Shown piece after piece: positions 49,208-60,229 of a stretch of DNA of 64,000 nucleotides (the stretch's first letter is position 1; each line of letters starts with the position of its first letter). A program made the translations under genes and the position numbers. The notes beneath the pieces were generated by a model. It had not been told where the DNA came from and ran no database searches. It worked only from the letters and a program-made list of their open reading frames with translations. Source of the DNA: Enoplolaimus lenunculus. Taxonomy: Eukaryota; Nematoda; Enoplea; Enoplida; Thoracostomopsidae. Location of the stretch: assembly GCA_030248215.1 (NCBI GenBank), contig JASANG010001953.1, forward strand, positions 61,779 through 125,778, in the 5' to 3' direction.

Positions 49208-49361
49208 GGCCCATGTATAGAACATTGCCGGAACATTTTTCTACTGGGCTATAATAGAGTCCCCTTAAGCTTTAGACTAATTTTTTGCTTAGGCTTAGGC
49301 TTAGGCATAGGCTTACGAGTATGCTTATACTACTGTTCAGGCCCTGTTCTATACATGGGCC
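49208..49361. mobile_element. TTAGGC-bearing MITE, complete ends
   Basis: Begins GGCCCATGTATAGAACATTG and ends CTGTTCTATACATGGGCC; the terminal repeats are nearly perfect. The interior has TTGCTTAGGCTTAGGCTTAG and GTATGCTTATACTACTG. No convincing target duplication at this copy. Confidence 0.82.
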
Positions 49362-50739
49362 TAAAACTGTTAAAGAAAAATGTTATATGACGTTTATACT
49401 GAAATTGCTCATGTTTTGCTATAATTATTCCACTCTATGTAACTAAAACACGCATTCTATAACATTTATGCACAAATCTCCAGTTGCGAATTGTCATACA
49501 ATGTAGCCATGGTAATAACGCTCTCTTTTGTGGTTAAATAAGTTCTCGAATGATGCCTTAACACACGCTTGTTCAGCTACATGAATCATGATCTCATTTC
49601 GGAAGGATATAACATTAATATTATTTTTTGCGAGCGATTATATATTTAGTGGGAATGTGTTTCGGCTTATTCTGCCTCATATATTGTTGCTGTGCGCGCG
49701 TCTGCACAAAATTACAAAATATACATGAGATCAATTTCATTATAATCAGAACGGTTTATAATAGGCAACTTAATGAGTATGTAATTAATAGCCTCAGGTA
49801 CTGTGATGCTATTAGTCTTCGCGGAAAATTTGCAGAAAACTTCACAAAATTACGCAATACAGCACTCCTGCATAGTTTTAGCAAGTTGTACTACACGTTC
49901 CTGGTCCAGATACGGTTTGAAGTAGCTATTTTAGAATAAATACCAGTCATATTGCAAATATGACAGTTGCCTGTTGCCCTGATGTCAAGATACGCAACAT
50001 CAAATAGGTTGCGCGCACGGCGTAAACACCATTGTAGGTTTTAAAAAAATTGCAGCAAACATTGAGCGAATTGTTAAACTGAGTTGCAACAAAAAAATTG
50101 CAGAAACCTGTAATTATGGCAAAAAAGCATATTGAAAAAGTTATCGTATTCGAAGGTTTTCATCAATATATGTAGGCGGCTGGGCCACTCTGAAACTATA
50201 TTTAAATCTAAAAACAAAAACATAAACTAAAACCAAATCCTAAATTTATACCTTAAGCGAGTCCCTGGCTTCGCCTAGTCTCTTACAACTTAAGTTAGGC
50301 TTAGGCGTTGCTTAGAGGCGTAAAGATTGCAAAATCCAGGTTACGGTGGCTGTGCCGCGATGTTTAACTTACCTGGGCCCTGCTTGCTCATTATATATTA
50401 TTTCATATTTTTACTGGCTGTATTTGCAGTTGTATTTAATAATTGCTTGATTACGTTTCTGAGTACGTATCTGGTATGCTTTGTCCACCGTGTACTGATC
50501 CAATACCACAGTTTGTCTTATACTTAACCATTTCGTTGCATATGAAGAGAATGTTTAGTATATTACATTGATATAAATTAAGCATTATTTTTTCTCAAAA
50601 TCAAAATGCGATTTCTTTTGATTTCTTTAAAAACTTTCAAATTTTAAAACATCTCGGCAATAAACAGACTTCGGAAGTCTCATTTTCTGCCGCAAAATAA
50701 TTCAACAGTTTTGACATATTTCGGACTGCAAAAATAAAC

Positions 50740-51185
50740 TTAGCATTCCGCCAAGGTCCAAAGGTGGACCACGAACCGCGCCGGCGTAACGCTGGACCGG
50801 ACCACAAACAGCATGGACCAAACCGGTAATGGCTGACAGCCGGTCCGGACTAAAAGACAACCAATGGTGTAATTGGACCATCAATTGTTAAATTTTTGCC
50901 ATTTTCAGTTTTGACTCGCTTCAAAAATCTCAAAAAACGTAAAAATACCGTTTTTAGCCATTTTCCTTTATCAGATTTTGCTTTTTTAATTTCAGAACCA
51001 GTGCAGTAATATTAAACTGCGTATATGAGCCGTTTTGTGATACATACGTGCCAGGCCGACTCGGACCGGCCCGAAGTGGTCTAAACGCTGGACACATCTT
51101 GGACCGAACTCACCGGGCCACAGCGCTTTCAGCTGGCCGGGCCGTTGAGAAATTTCGAACCTCATCTGATGTGGTGAACGCGAGT
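50740..51185. repeat. GC-richer inverted region with GGACCGG motifs
   Basis: Two segments (50745-50880 and 51045-51170) are rich in GGACCGGACC, GCTGGACC and related words and are partly inverted to each other. The short frames here have no domain. Class unknown. Confidence 0.4.
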
Positions 51186-51902
51186 ATTCGACTGCAGTAC
51201 AGTACATAGGCGATCAGAGCAGAATTTGTGTTTTACACTAAACGTAATATATGTATAGGTGATTATTTAGCGCAGCCACAAAAACCTGTTAGCTACGATG
51301 CTGTTTGTTGCATTAGTATATTTTTGTTGACCTAACGAATTAGTGTTGAAGATAGTTACAACTGCAAAAGTCTTACGTAACAACATATACTTCCGTTTTA
51401 CTATGAGCTGACACGTGATAAATTTTTTTAGTTTTTAGTTTTGAAATATCATGATCTCTTCAAATAGTGTTTGTGGTGTAGACTGCATTTGATTTTAGAA
51501 TTCGCCGCCAAACCTTAAATTATGGAATTGAAAGCAAAGGTTTAAGAGGATTTGAACTGGCTTAGCAACAAAATTAGTAATTTTTTCAATTTGAAAAAAT
51601 TTTGTGAGCATAATCAGCAGGATCCCAATGACAACAATACAATTGTGAAGAACACAACAAGAAGTTTTCTGTTTTAAAGATTTTGGCTTAACTTACAATT
51701 TTCTAATGAAATTTTTTCTTATTTCCTTAGACTGTGGCTTTTTTATTAAAGTGATTTTGATTTTCCTTGTAAAAAACTGTATCTACCTTCACTTCATAAA
51801 TACAATAACATTCGTCATGAATACAACGCAAGACGCTAGCACACAATTTTGGCCAAATTTGTATTTTCTGCCGCATTTGAACTTTTATATTCAAATTTTT
51901 CC

Positions 51903-52066
51903 GCCCATGTAAAGATCAGTGACGGAACTATGTTCTGCGGGCGTGCAATAGAGCAAGCTTAAGCTTTAGACTAACTTTTTCCTTAGGCTTAGGCTTAGGT
52001 GTAATATCTTTTTTACGCTTAAGCTAAGGCTTAGCAACATGCATATACTATTGTTACGGCCTTACT
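51903..52066. mobile_element. TTAGGC-bearing MITE
   Basis: Left GCCCATGTAAAGATCAGTGA, core TTCCTTAGGCTTAGGCTTAG, right ATGCATATACTATTGTTACG with a GGCC end. Closest in layout to the copy at 24509-24659. Confidence 0.68.
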
Positions 52067-52406
52067 CAAGTGCTCAAACCAGCAGATGACTCTCGATGTT
52101 TTGGCTATTTGTCGCAATGCAACACCAACCTTTAAATGCAATGTTACACCATTTACTTGTTGTTGCGAATGTTTGCTTTATTTGTTTAAACGAAATTTAG
52201 AAACACACCACCTCAAACGTTGCCCAAATTAGGGTTTGAAGGCATTCCAGCTCTGTCAATTAGATAATTAGTGAGTTATTTCTGACAATTTGTGTATTAT
52301 TGACGTCATCTAGTTACATTTATGCCAAAATGATCCAACGAACATCATCCCTTAAACAAAATCGCACGTCTTGGCGGAATATCAAAGAACGATTTTTTCG
52401 TTCGTT

Positions 52407-52471
52407 GTCATCATCATCATCATCATCATCATCGCCATCATCATCACCATCATCATCATCATCATCAGATT
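52407..52471 (+). repeat. TCA trinucleotide microsatellite
   Basis: About twenty TCA units with a few variants. It encodes the serine run of a 105-residue plus-strand frame (52300-52617), which has no other protein-like feature. Confidence 0.8.
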
Positions 52472-53044
52472 ATGATCGATTGAAATCAACCAAGAACTGC
52501 TTTCAAGCGAACAGCGCCAGATACGGTTCAAGTGATCAAATCCAAAATTTAGAACTATCCTCCAACGTACGTCGGATCTGCGGATATTCAGAGTTCGAGT
52601 TGCTGTTCACGAATTGATCGGTGGAGCAGCTTGTGACGGCAAAATTTTACTGGACAGTGTCACGATCCTGTAACTTTCTGTTCGCCAGGGCCTCTATTTT
52701 TAAATGTTTGTAGCTCATGGAATCAGCTGGTAACAGTTGAACTTAATTTTTGAAATAGTTTATTAGCTATAACATTTTGCGCGTTTTTGACACTCAACTC
52801 GTTCTGTTGCTATGCGGAATTTTAGACCTGCAGTATTCGCAATTCGTTCGCTTCACAGCTTATTACTAACTGGTCATAGGATCAACACAGTTGATAATAA
52901 GGCGAAAGATTTTTAGAACGTTTATAAATATATAAATGTGTCACAAATGACTGGCAGCGTTTGCTAAAAAATATAATAAAATAAAAAATATTTAAAATCT
53001 TTTGTTGCATTCATATTTTCTATTATGAGATACAACTTCAAATG

Positions 53045-53105
53045 ATAATTCGATCGCAGGACTGTCGACTATTAAGATACTATCACTGCTCATCAATTCA
53101 TTTTA
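53045..53105 (-). repeat. tRNA-like fragment
   Basis: The minus strand shows TGATGAGCAGTGATAG and CCTGCGATCGAATTATC, the same A-box and B-box spacing as the other tRNA-like pieces. Weak. Confidence 0.35.
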
Positions 53106-53109
53106 CTTT

Positions 53110-54800
53110 CTAATTCAGGGTTAAATTTAGGCCGCGGCCTCTCTCTCATCAGGGGTGTCGGGAGTGCTACGCGGGCACGGTATCATAGACAGCGCCTTCC
53201 CGAAAATAACAAATGTGGGACTCTGAAATTGGATTTAAGTCTCCTGATGGCCATGGTTTAGTATTTTCCGCTGAAATTTTTACTGTCAGTTTTCGGTTGG
53301 TAAGAGGCCCTTTGGCACTGGCCCAAGGTGGTTTCCTCTTTAATTTGGCTCTGCGCCTAAGACCCTAATTTCGGTGAGAACAGGCCTGACGTCTTGTGGA
53401 GATTTTTTGCACGCATTCGTGTTGTACTTTTTGAATACTGCACGTTGTGTGTTTATTTTTATGTATATTTTTTCTACTTATTCTTAGCATATGCTCAACG
53501 TGGATAAGTTAAATGAAATGGTTCATGCGTGTTGCGGCTGCGACAGAAGTTGTGCATATGGGGTAAATTAACATTTGTGTAGTTTGAATTAATATTATAA
53601 TTAAATGATAACACATATTATCGCAGCTTTCCGGGATAACTGGTTAACATTTAGTTCAATTCAAATTCTTTTCAGTTCGATGTAGAACTCACGGTATTCG
53701 TTAATTCGGTTACCAAAATAAAACTTTAAACTCTTAACTTGTTTGCCAAAATAGTAAACGTTGTAGAAAATGAAACTATGATACGAAAAATAACTCTAAA
53801 AAGTGTTTTAAACTAACAAAACTGCGCATATTAACTTTTAGGATCATTGCCATTGGGAGACCAGGAAACCTGTAGATTACAGGCTGAATTAGAATTCAGA
53901 TTAGGCTTATTTTTAGATTTACGCCTAGTCTTAGGATAGTGTTAGGTTTATGCTAGGCCGTGATCGTTAACGATGACAAGAATGACCATAGATGAACAAC
54001 TATTTGCTGAGTTTTTATTACTGTTACACTGGGTTATGTTTGTGATTGGATGAACTCGTTAATACATAGTTTTAATTACTATGATCCAACGTTGATGTCA
54101 TTGTCAGCAATATGTTTGACGCTACTAGTAGACTGTGAACACTACCTAACGGTTTAAAGCTTTAGTTTTTGTAAAAAGGTTGTTCGGTGTATTAAATTTC
54201 TTATGGTTTTTGATAGGATATAGTTGCTTTATGTAGGAGTTTTTGAACATAAATAAACAAGGCTTTAGTTGAATGTTAGCCGAAAACGTTTTTTCACCAT
54301 ATCTGTATTAATAAAACAGGAGCACCCCGCAGGTATATTATTAACGCTGCAAAACCCCATATACATATTTTGAGCAGCGTTCCAGCTGTTGCAATGATTA
54401 TTTCAATAAAACAAGGGGCAGTATATATATGCAAATTAGAGCACATTCTTAAAGTTTAAAGGTCATCCTTTTTTACAATGGATGCACCCAGTCCCAAGAT
54501 AAGGGATCTAATTCCGAGTGACTCGGTGAATATTTTGGTCAAACCGGCGAAAAACATTTCAAAACCTTAATGCCGCGCTAAGACATAATATATGAGTAAG
54601 CAAAATATGCCTGACTAGATTAATAATTAAATGTCTTTGAGATGGCATGGAGTCCGTTTTTATTAGCAGTTTGTATGTCGGGATACCAATTTCACATCAG
54701 CTGCAAGTCGCAAGTTCGTTATTTAATCTATTTAAAAGTTATTGTTTCGTAAGTATGCGAACTTTTGAAAAAAAATTAAATTTTTCAAACAACTGTTAAA
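53110..54800. other. no gene seen
   Basis: Holds a GC-richer stretch at 53130-53400 of unknown origin and a short worn TTAGGC-like patch at 53895-53960. No splice-consistent exon was recognised. Confidence 0.4.
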
Positions 54801-54815
54801 AAGTAGACCCCTAGA

Positions 54816-54993
54816 CAATGGCGGATCCATGGTGGGGGCCACCCCGGCCATGCCCCCCCCCCCCCCAATATCATCTCGACAAAAATTATATAGCAACTTT
54901 ATGGCATTGGTTCGTGGTTTGTGTGTGGGTCAAAAATAAGTTTATTACCTGTGAAATTTTATCCCCTATTTTGAGATCCTGGATCCGCCACTG
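54816..54993. mobile_element. hAT-type MITE with 8-bp target duplication and poly-C
   Basis: Ends CAATGGCGGATCCATGG and CTGGATCCGCCACTG are inverted repeats. The flanks carry the perfect 8-bp duplication CCCCTAGA (54808-54815, 54994-55001). A run of about 15 C near 54857 lies inside. The 60-residue frame across it is not a gene. Confidence 0.9.
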
Positions 54994-55009
54994 CCCCTAG
55001 AATAATATG

Positions 55010-56120
55010 CTGTGATCCCCTATGTTTACCAAACCTGTTTTTGGTCTTTTAGTGTATAAAATTGGTTTAAAGCAAATTCAACATACAGTAGGTTCTCATT
55101 TTGGACTAAAGTTTAAGTCCGCACGCGTAGCCAGCCCAACATGCAACAGCGCAAACCAAAAAATTTTGGAGGAGCATGAGAAGATTTTCCATAATTTACT
55201 AGCTTGGTAAAAAAATTTTGGGGCAAAATATTAGATTTTTCTAAAGAGCATGTTGGTCCCTTCGTACTGCCGGCGTGATTTAAATTTAAGGCTTCAAAAC
55301 GTTACACAAACAGATAATCTGACCGAACCAATTTGCTGATGAAGCCAATTTAACAAGCACAGTTCGTTTATTTTGATGTTAAAAGCTTGTAGATTGAAAG
55401 AAAAATATGGAATATTTTAAAAAATTCGCTCATATGTTTGTTTTTTACTCTAGCATCATTGCCGCTTTTAGAGACTGCTTGATAATATAGCCACTACGAA
55501 CGATCCGGAGGTCTCTCGTTGAACAAAAGAACCTTAGTGGATCACATAGGGCCTAATAATGAATTATTTGGAAACCGCATTAAATTTTGTAAGACCGGCC
55601 CGGACGAGAAAGGGCGTTGGCGGAGCTGTTACAGAGTTGAAAAGCGAGGTGGCCTGCGACCGGATCACCCCACCCGGCCCAACGAAAGATTTTAAAACTA
55701 AAAGATTAACATTTCAGCGATTTGTATCTTCTTCTTTCGTGTGTTTTGGAAATATACATATATAACGAAGTTTTTTTATGTAACACAGAATATTATAATA
55801 CAGAAGTTTTTGATGAAAAAGACTTTTCTGATTTAAACGTTGTTCTATTGTTTCAACAATGTTGCATACACTGAAATGTTGATTTGGCTGTTTGAGATGT
55901 CACTCAAATTACAAAGCTTAGGCTACACTTGTTGATAAACTTTTTTGAACATATGCCAAATCCCAGAATAGGAGTTACACATGGTGCAACTACGGATTAC
56001 TAGTATAATGGCATTACACGTTTAAGCGGGTACTGCCGTGTATATATAAATCTAAACAGAAATGTTTAGGTAGTAAACAGCCTATGTATTGTTTGTTCAT
56101 TGCAGTAACACCGCGTTGTA
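55010..56120. other. 5' flank of the receptor-like gene, no other gene seen
   Basis: Short frames only. May contain further upstream exons or the promoter of the gene at 56397; none could be fixed from sequence. Confidence 0.35.
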
Positions 56121-56125
56121 CCTAG

Positions 56126-56224
56126 GAGGAAGTAAAAAGAGCAGAAACAAGATGTCACAGTACTTTTCGCGGCACTAAAGTTGAATCAAAGCCAAAAAGT
56201 AGACTCTACGATCGGCCATTAGCA
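56126..56224 (+). CDS. possible upstream exon of the receptor-like gene
   Basis: A 99-nt stretch open in phase 0, bordered by a TACCTAG acceptor and a strong GTAAGT donor at 56225. It joins in frame to an acceptor at 56363, from which an open frame runs into 56397. It contains no in-frame Met, so if real there must be a further 5' exon. Confidence 0.4.
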
Positions 56225-56396
56225 GTAAGTTCCTCTATAGCTTCCTAAGCCTAAACCTAGTCTTTAAAGATAGATATCAGTTAAAGTTAATTGATTAAAA
56301 TTAAAAATTAAAATTTCACTTGCAGTAGTCACTTGCGAAAAAAACTAATCTGTTTTTACACAGTCAACAGCCCCGATTATTGAGACGAAAACTGAC

Positions 56397-57698
56397 ATGA
56401 AAGCAGAAACCGTATACCGTATCGGGTTTGTAAAAGCGTGGCCAGATATAGCCGACTGTTTTGCACACGATGCAAATACTGACAAACAATTGCAATACTG
56501 TCCACATCCTGGCGTCGCCATTGATTTGATTCGACTTGCAATGAATATTTGCCGTTTACGCTACAAATTTGTTCCGGTTCGTGATAACCAATTCGGAGTA
56601 TTTAATCAAACAACACATCTGTGGACTGGAATCATTGGAGCTTTGATCAATAATACAATCGATTTAGCGCCTCCAGTTTTGTACGTGCTATCCAGCCGGC
56701 ATCCGTTTGTTCACTTTATCGTTGAGCCACCAGTTGAAGAAATTTTTTTGAAATTTGTCATTAATCCTAGGCCACAAATTTGTAGCCGAGCATTTTTTGA
56801 TTTCGTACCACTCGAAGCATTGGTGTGTTTCGCCACGATAATATTAACGATTGCGGTCATTTTTCGATTTTACACTCAAGTACGGCGACACCGTCGTTCG
56901 AAAGTTGACATCAACCGTTTGGCGTTGAGTGACTATGTGCATTTTATATCGTTTCGACAGGCAAATTTGAGTCTGTGGAGACAACTTCCGTGTGGCATTC
57001 AGCTGATCACGCTGTATTCACTGATATCACTGATCAGTTTCAAACAACTCAAAAGCACAATGCTCAAATGGACAATACCTTGTGATCCAGTGAAACTGTT
57101 CAATTCATTTGAAGAAGTTGCCGATGCTGTTGAACACAAAGGCTACGCTCTTGTCCTACCCGAACAATTTTCAAGTTCAAGTCCTGCAATTGCAAAAGGA
57201 TCATCGTACGGGGCGCGAGTATTTCGTGACAAAATCAATAAGCATGAATATAGCACGCTGAAAGGTGAACGAGCACCAATCGAATATGTCACTAAACATC
57301 CTGGAACTATGACAGTAGTCAGCGACGTAGCAGTGAAAACGTATGCGACTCAACATCAACGCACAACGGCACGTTTGAAAACGTACCGTCCACCGAATCA
57401 CAGTCCTGATTATTATTTAACTATTGCAACACGACGCAGTTGCAATCTACTGCATCAATCGCTGCAAACTGCAATTGTAACAATGCGAGAAGTTGGTATT
57501 TATAAACGGTTAAAACGTTTCTATCAATTTGATCGCGCAAGGCACTTTCGGTATGGTACGACTGTGCATTCTTCAAAACAAACCGATTTACTGAATTTCC
57601 TCAAAGGCGTTGGTAGAGTTTTAAATGTCGGAATTGTGGTCGGATTTGTAGTATTTTGCGCAGAAATAGCAATTAGAAATGTTTCGTTAAAGTTTTAG
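56397..57698 (+). CDS. ionotropic-receptor-like ligand-gated channel subunit
   Basis: A single 433-codon frame, far longer than any other here. Residues 35-120 look like the S1 ligand lobe of nematode iGluR-like proteins: DLIRLAMNICRLRYKFV, then WTGIIGALINNTIDLAP. Hydrophobic segments lie at about 139-159 (first helix), 199-215 (pore/second helix) and 410-426 (last helix). Between the last two is a second lobe, with FNSFEEVADAV and GYALVLPEQF. This order (S1, M1, pore region, S2, M3) is the ionotropic receptor plan. No signal peptide is seen at this Met, and the frame is open upstream to the acceptor at 56363, so the amino end may come from earlier exons. The ligand is unknown. An alternative is another PBP-type receptor relative; the family call is from memory of motifs, not a search. 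Confidence 0.75.
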   Translation: MKAETVYRIGFVKAWPDIADCFAHDANTDKQLQYCPHPGVAIDLIRLAMNICRLRYKFVPVRDNQFGVFNQTTHLWTGIIGALINNTIDLAPPVLYVLSSRHPFVHFIVEPPVEEIFLKFVINPRPQICSRAFFDFVPLEALVCFATIILTIAVIFRFYTQVRRHRRSKVDINRLALSDYVHFISFRQANLSLWRQLPCGIQLITLYSLISLISFKQLKSTMLKWTIPCDPVKLFNSFEEVADAVEHKGYALVLPEQFSSSSPAIAKGSSYGARVFRDKINKHEYSTLKGERAPIEYVTKHPGTMTVVSDVAVKTYATQHQRTTARLKTYRPPNHSPDYYLTIATRRSCNLLHQSLQTAIVTMREVGIYKRLKRFYQFDRARHFRYGTTVHSSKQTDLLNFLKGVGRVLNVGIVVGFVVFCAEIAIRNVSLKF

Positions 57699-57699
57699 A

Positions 57700-58600
57700 T
57701 TCGGCTAACTTTGTCTGCCAACAGCGTTCTCCGCCAACCGTAGTTATTAAACTATCTGTGGTGGTTGCTGAAGGTATACGCAAGCAAGCGTTTTACGGGT
57801 GAGCAAATTTTTGACCTGTATAATAAATCTGGTTTGTTCTAAATCCTGTAAAAATGCTTTTTACTTATTTGTTCGAAAATTTTGGAAGCTCATGTATCCC
57901 ATACCCCTACAAAGAAGTTATTTCATGTCAAGAGTGACCGTTGAACGAATGAGATGTTGGTCGAGTGAGAATACGCGTTAGAAACCTATTTGAATGCATT
58001 TGTTTTTACTTGTAGTAAAAGCATACGGTAACAAACAAGGTATATCCGGATATCCGTTTCCGGTTCCGGTAAAAATCAGGGTCTATTTTTGTTATAGAAA
58101 TACTGAAAATTCGGCTGTTTTTATGATTAGAATTAGTTTAAGTCACAATATATCTCGCAGTTTTTCATTACAGATTAGTGTTGTGCACTGGCCAGGAATC
58201 GGCTGGCCAGCCGACCACAGAAAAAACTAAAGACATTGTGATTTCATCAATTTAATATTTTTAATCATATTTAAATTTCTATTTTAAATTTTTTATTGAC
58301 ATCTGAAATGTTCCTTACTGTTGTCATTAGTCAATGTTAATATTGAATCACTAGTTGAAACTATTTTGGTTGCAGTCGTATTCTATTCAGCTGGTGTGCC
58401 GAGATGCTGCGCTCGCAATGAATACAGTGGCTATTGAAACGCTGTCTTTCGTTATTTACAACTGCTATCTTGCCTTTGCGTTCTAACATAGCTAGCTAGC
58501 CATAATAAGTTTATTTTAAACCTGAAGTGACGATACTACGAAATTGACATTTAAAATTAAGTTATAAAATACTATGGTATATCAAAGAATTTTTATGTCT
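57700..58600. other. 3' flank of receptor-like gene, no gene seen
   Basis: AT-rich, short frames only. Includes small words such as TTTCCGGTTCCGG and GGCTGGCCAGCC palindromes. Confidence 0.4.
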
Positions 58601-59070
58601 TAATCAACACAACGAATATCACATGATATGGCGCAGGACAACGTAATTTGTGCGCACTAATACAATGAAAAGTTAGATAATGTAGGTTCTAATGATTTCG
58701 AATACTGAAGCTTCTTTTTTCCGTTTTTGGCGGAAATTTTGCCTAAATATATTCCTAAGTAATAAATTTTTTGGTTCCGAAGTATATAGTCCATATATAA
58801 GGTCTCAACCAAAACATATTCCTAAGTATAAGCCTCATCAGTGTAACAATTGTGGTCTAGTGAGAAAGGAGGCTAGAGCGAATCTAGACCAGGCAGGCGG
58901 GCGTGCGCACCGTCACAAATTATTCCTAAGTTTTAGCCTCATCAGTGTAACAATTGTGGTCTAGTGAGAAAGGAGGCTAGAGCGAATCTAGAGCAGGCAG
59001 GCGGGCGTGCGCACCGCCACAAATTTTTTAATATAAAATGGTAAGGTACCTATGCAGGGTTCACATTAAT
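58600..59070. mobile_element. worn GGGTTCACGTTA-family element with internal duplication
   Basis: ATATCACATGATAT, GCAGGACAACGTAATTTGTG and GCCTAAATATATTCCTAAGT align with the interior of 27501-28141. The tandem unit at 58818-59030 interrupts it. Confidence 0.5.
58818..59030 (+). repeat. two-copy tandem duplication, about 105-bp unit
   Basis: The unit CATATTCCTAAG...GCGCACCGTCACAAATT is repeated almost exactly. Shared segments include TCAGTGTAACAATTGTGG, GAGAAAGGAGGCTAGAGCG and CAGGCAGGCGGGCG; only a few bases differ, so the duplication is recent. Confidence 0.8.
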
Positions 59071-59094
59071 ACATTTTATGAGGACACCGGGAAC

Positions 59095-59400
59095 GACATA
59101 TCCTGGGGTTAACGAGTGACAATTTTTAAAATTGCCACTCGTTAACCCTACCTTATGACAAAATATTGTTATAACCCCACCCTAGTTGTTGTCACTACAA
59201 TTTTTGTGACAAGCGTTAACCCGGGGTTACAGCTGTTTTGACCTCTATATATATATTTATATTTAATACACATAAAATTTATATGTGTGTTATTAATTTA
59301 GAATTTTAATCCCTTTTAATTAATGGGATTAAATTATTTGTAAAATGTGATCGCGTTAACCCCACCTTAACGCATTTTGTGTCACTAAAGACAGCGGTGG
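59095..59400. repeat. chain of consecutive hairpins with GTTAACCC words
   Basis: Several neighbouring inverted repeats: GGTTAACGAGTG with CACTCGTTAACC, TGTCACTACAA with TTTTGTGACA, TAATACACATA with TATGTGTGTTATTA, TTTAATCCC with GGGATTAAA, and GCGTTAA with TTAACGC. It shares the CACTCGTTAACCCT arm with the MITE at 4657-4868. Confidence 0.6.
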
Positions 59401-60229
59401 AGGCTGGAAGGTAGGTCAGAATTCTGAATTATTGTTTTTTCAGTACACGCACACCTCGCGCGAAAGGGGTCTGAGACGAGAAATTCCTGATGTCCCGCTG
59501 CACCCAGAATCACCTGGCTCCTCGAATTAAGATTCCACGCCTGCCTGCCCCCGCGTTTTGGACATCGTACTTACTGCCAGCCGCGTTTAAATAAAAAGTT
59601 GTCACTTAAATCTAAAATTTTCTTGGATAAACCTTCACTGACTTTAGCAGTATATTTAAATCTAGTTTTGAAGATCACCGATTCAATGCATGTACAGTTC
59701 ACCAACTCCTCATTGCAAAATTGATCATATATGCTGAAATTATATTTGGACTTTGGTTTCTTTTTAGTGGTTTTGGTAATTAGTTAGCTAGTGTTTTATT
59801 GCTTTGTCAGCGTTTTTCGGAATAGCAATTTAAGACAGAGTTGGGAGGGTTTGCTAGGTTATTAGTTTGTATTTACCATTTTTAACAGGACAGGCATGTA
59901 AAATTTGCCTACAACTTCGCAAGATGTTGTGAAATGGGCGAACTCTTTCTGTAAAACGCCGTAAAATTTGAGCCTTACTGAACATAGTGATACTTTTGGG
60001 CGTTGTCATTGTCCTGAATACCATAATAGACTTACGGATATATGGTCACGGCTGGTTCCAATTTTTCTGTGTGTTCATAGACATAATGGAAGGTAGGTAT
60101 AATATCAGTTGGTTGAGCTACAACACTATACCTTCGTAGGTTGTTGACAAATTTAGGGTTATCAAGATATTGCATTGGTATAGAGTTGCAGACCGAGACA
60201 TAGTTGATGGAAATCGACATGATATATTA

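Noticed and set aside
52300-52617. Serine-rich 105-residue protein
   Set aside because: The serine run is a TCA microsatellite; flanking residues carry no recognisable feature.
57201-57401. 66-residue minus frame inside the receptor-like gene
   Set aside because: Shadow of the 433-codon plus-strand frame.
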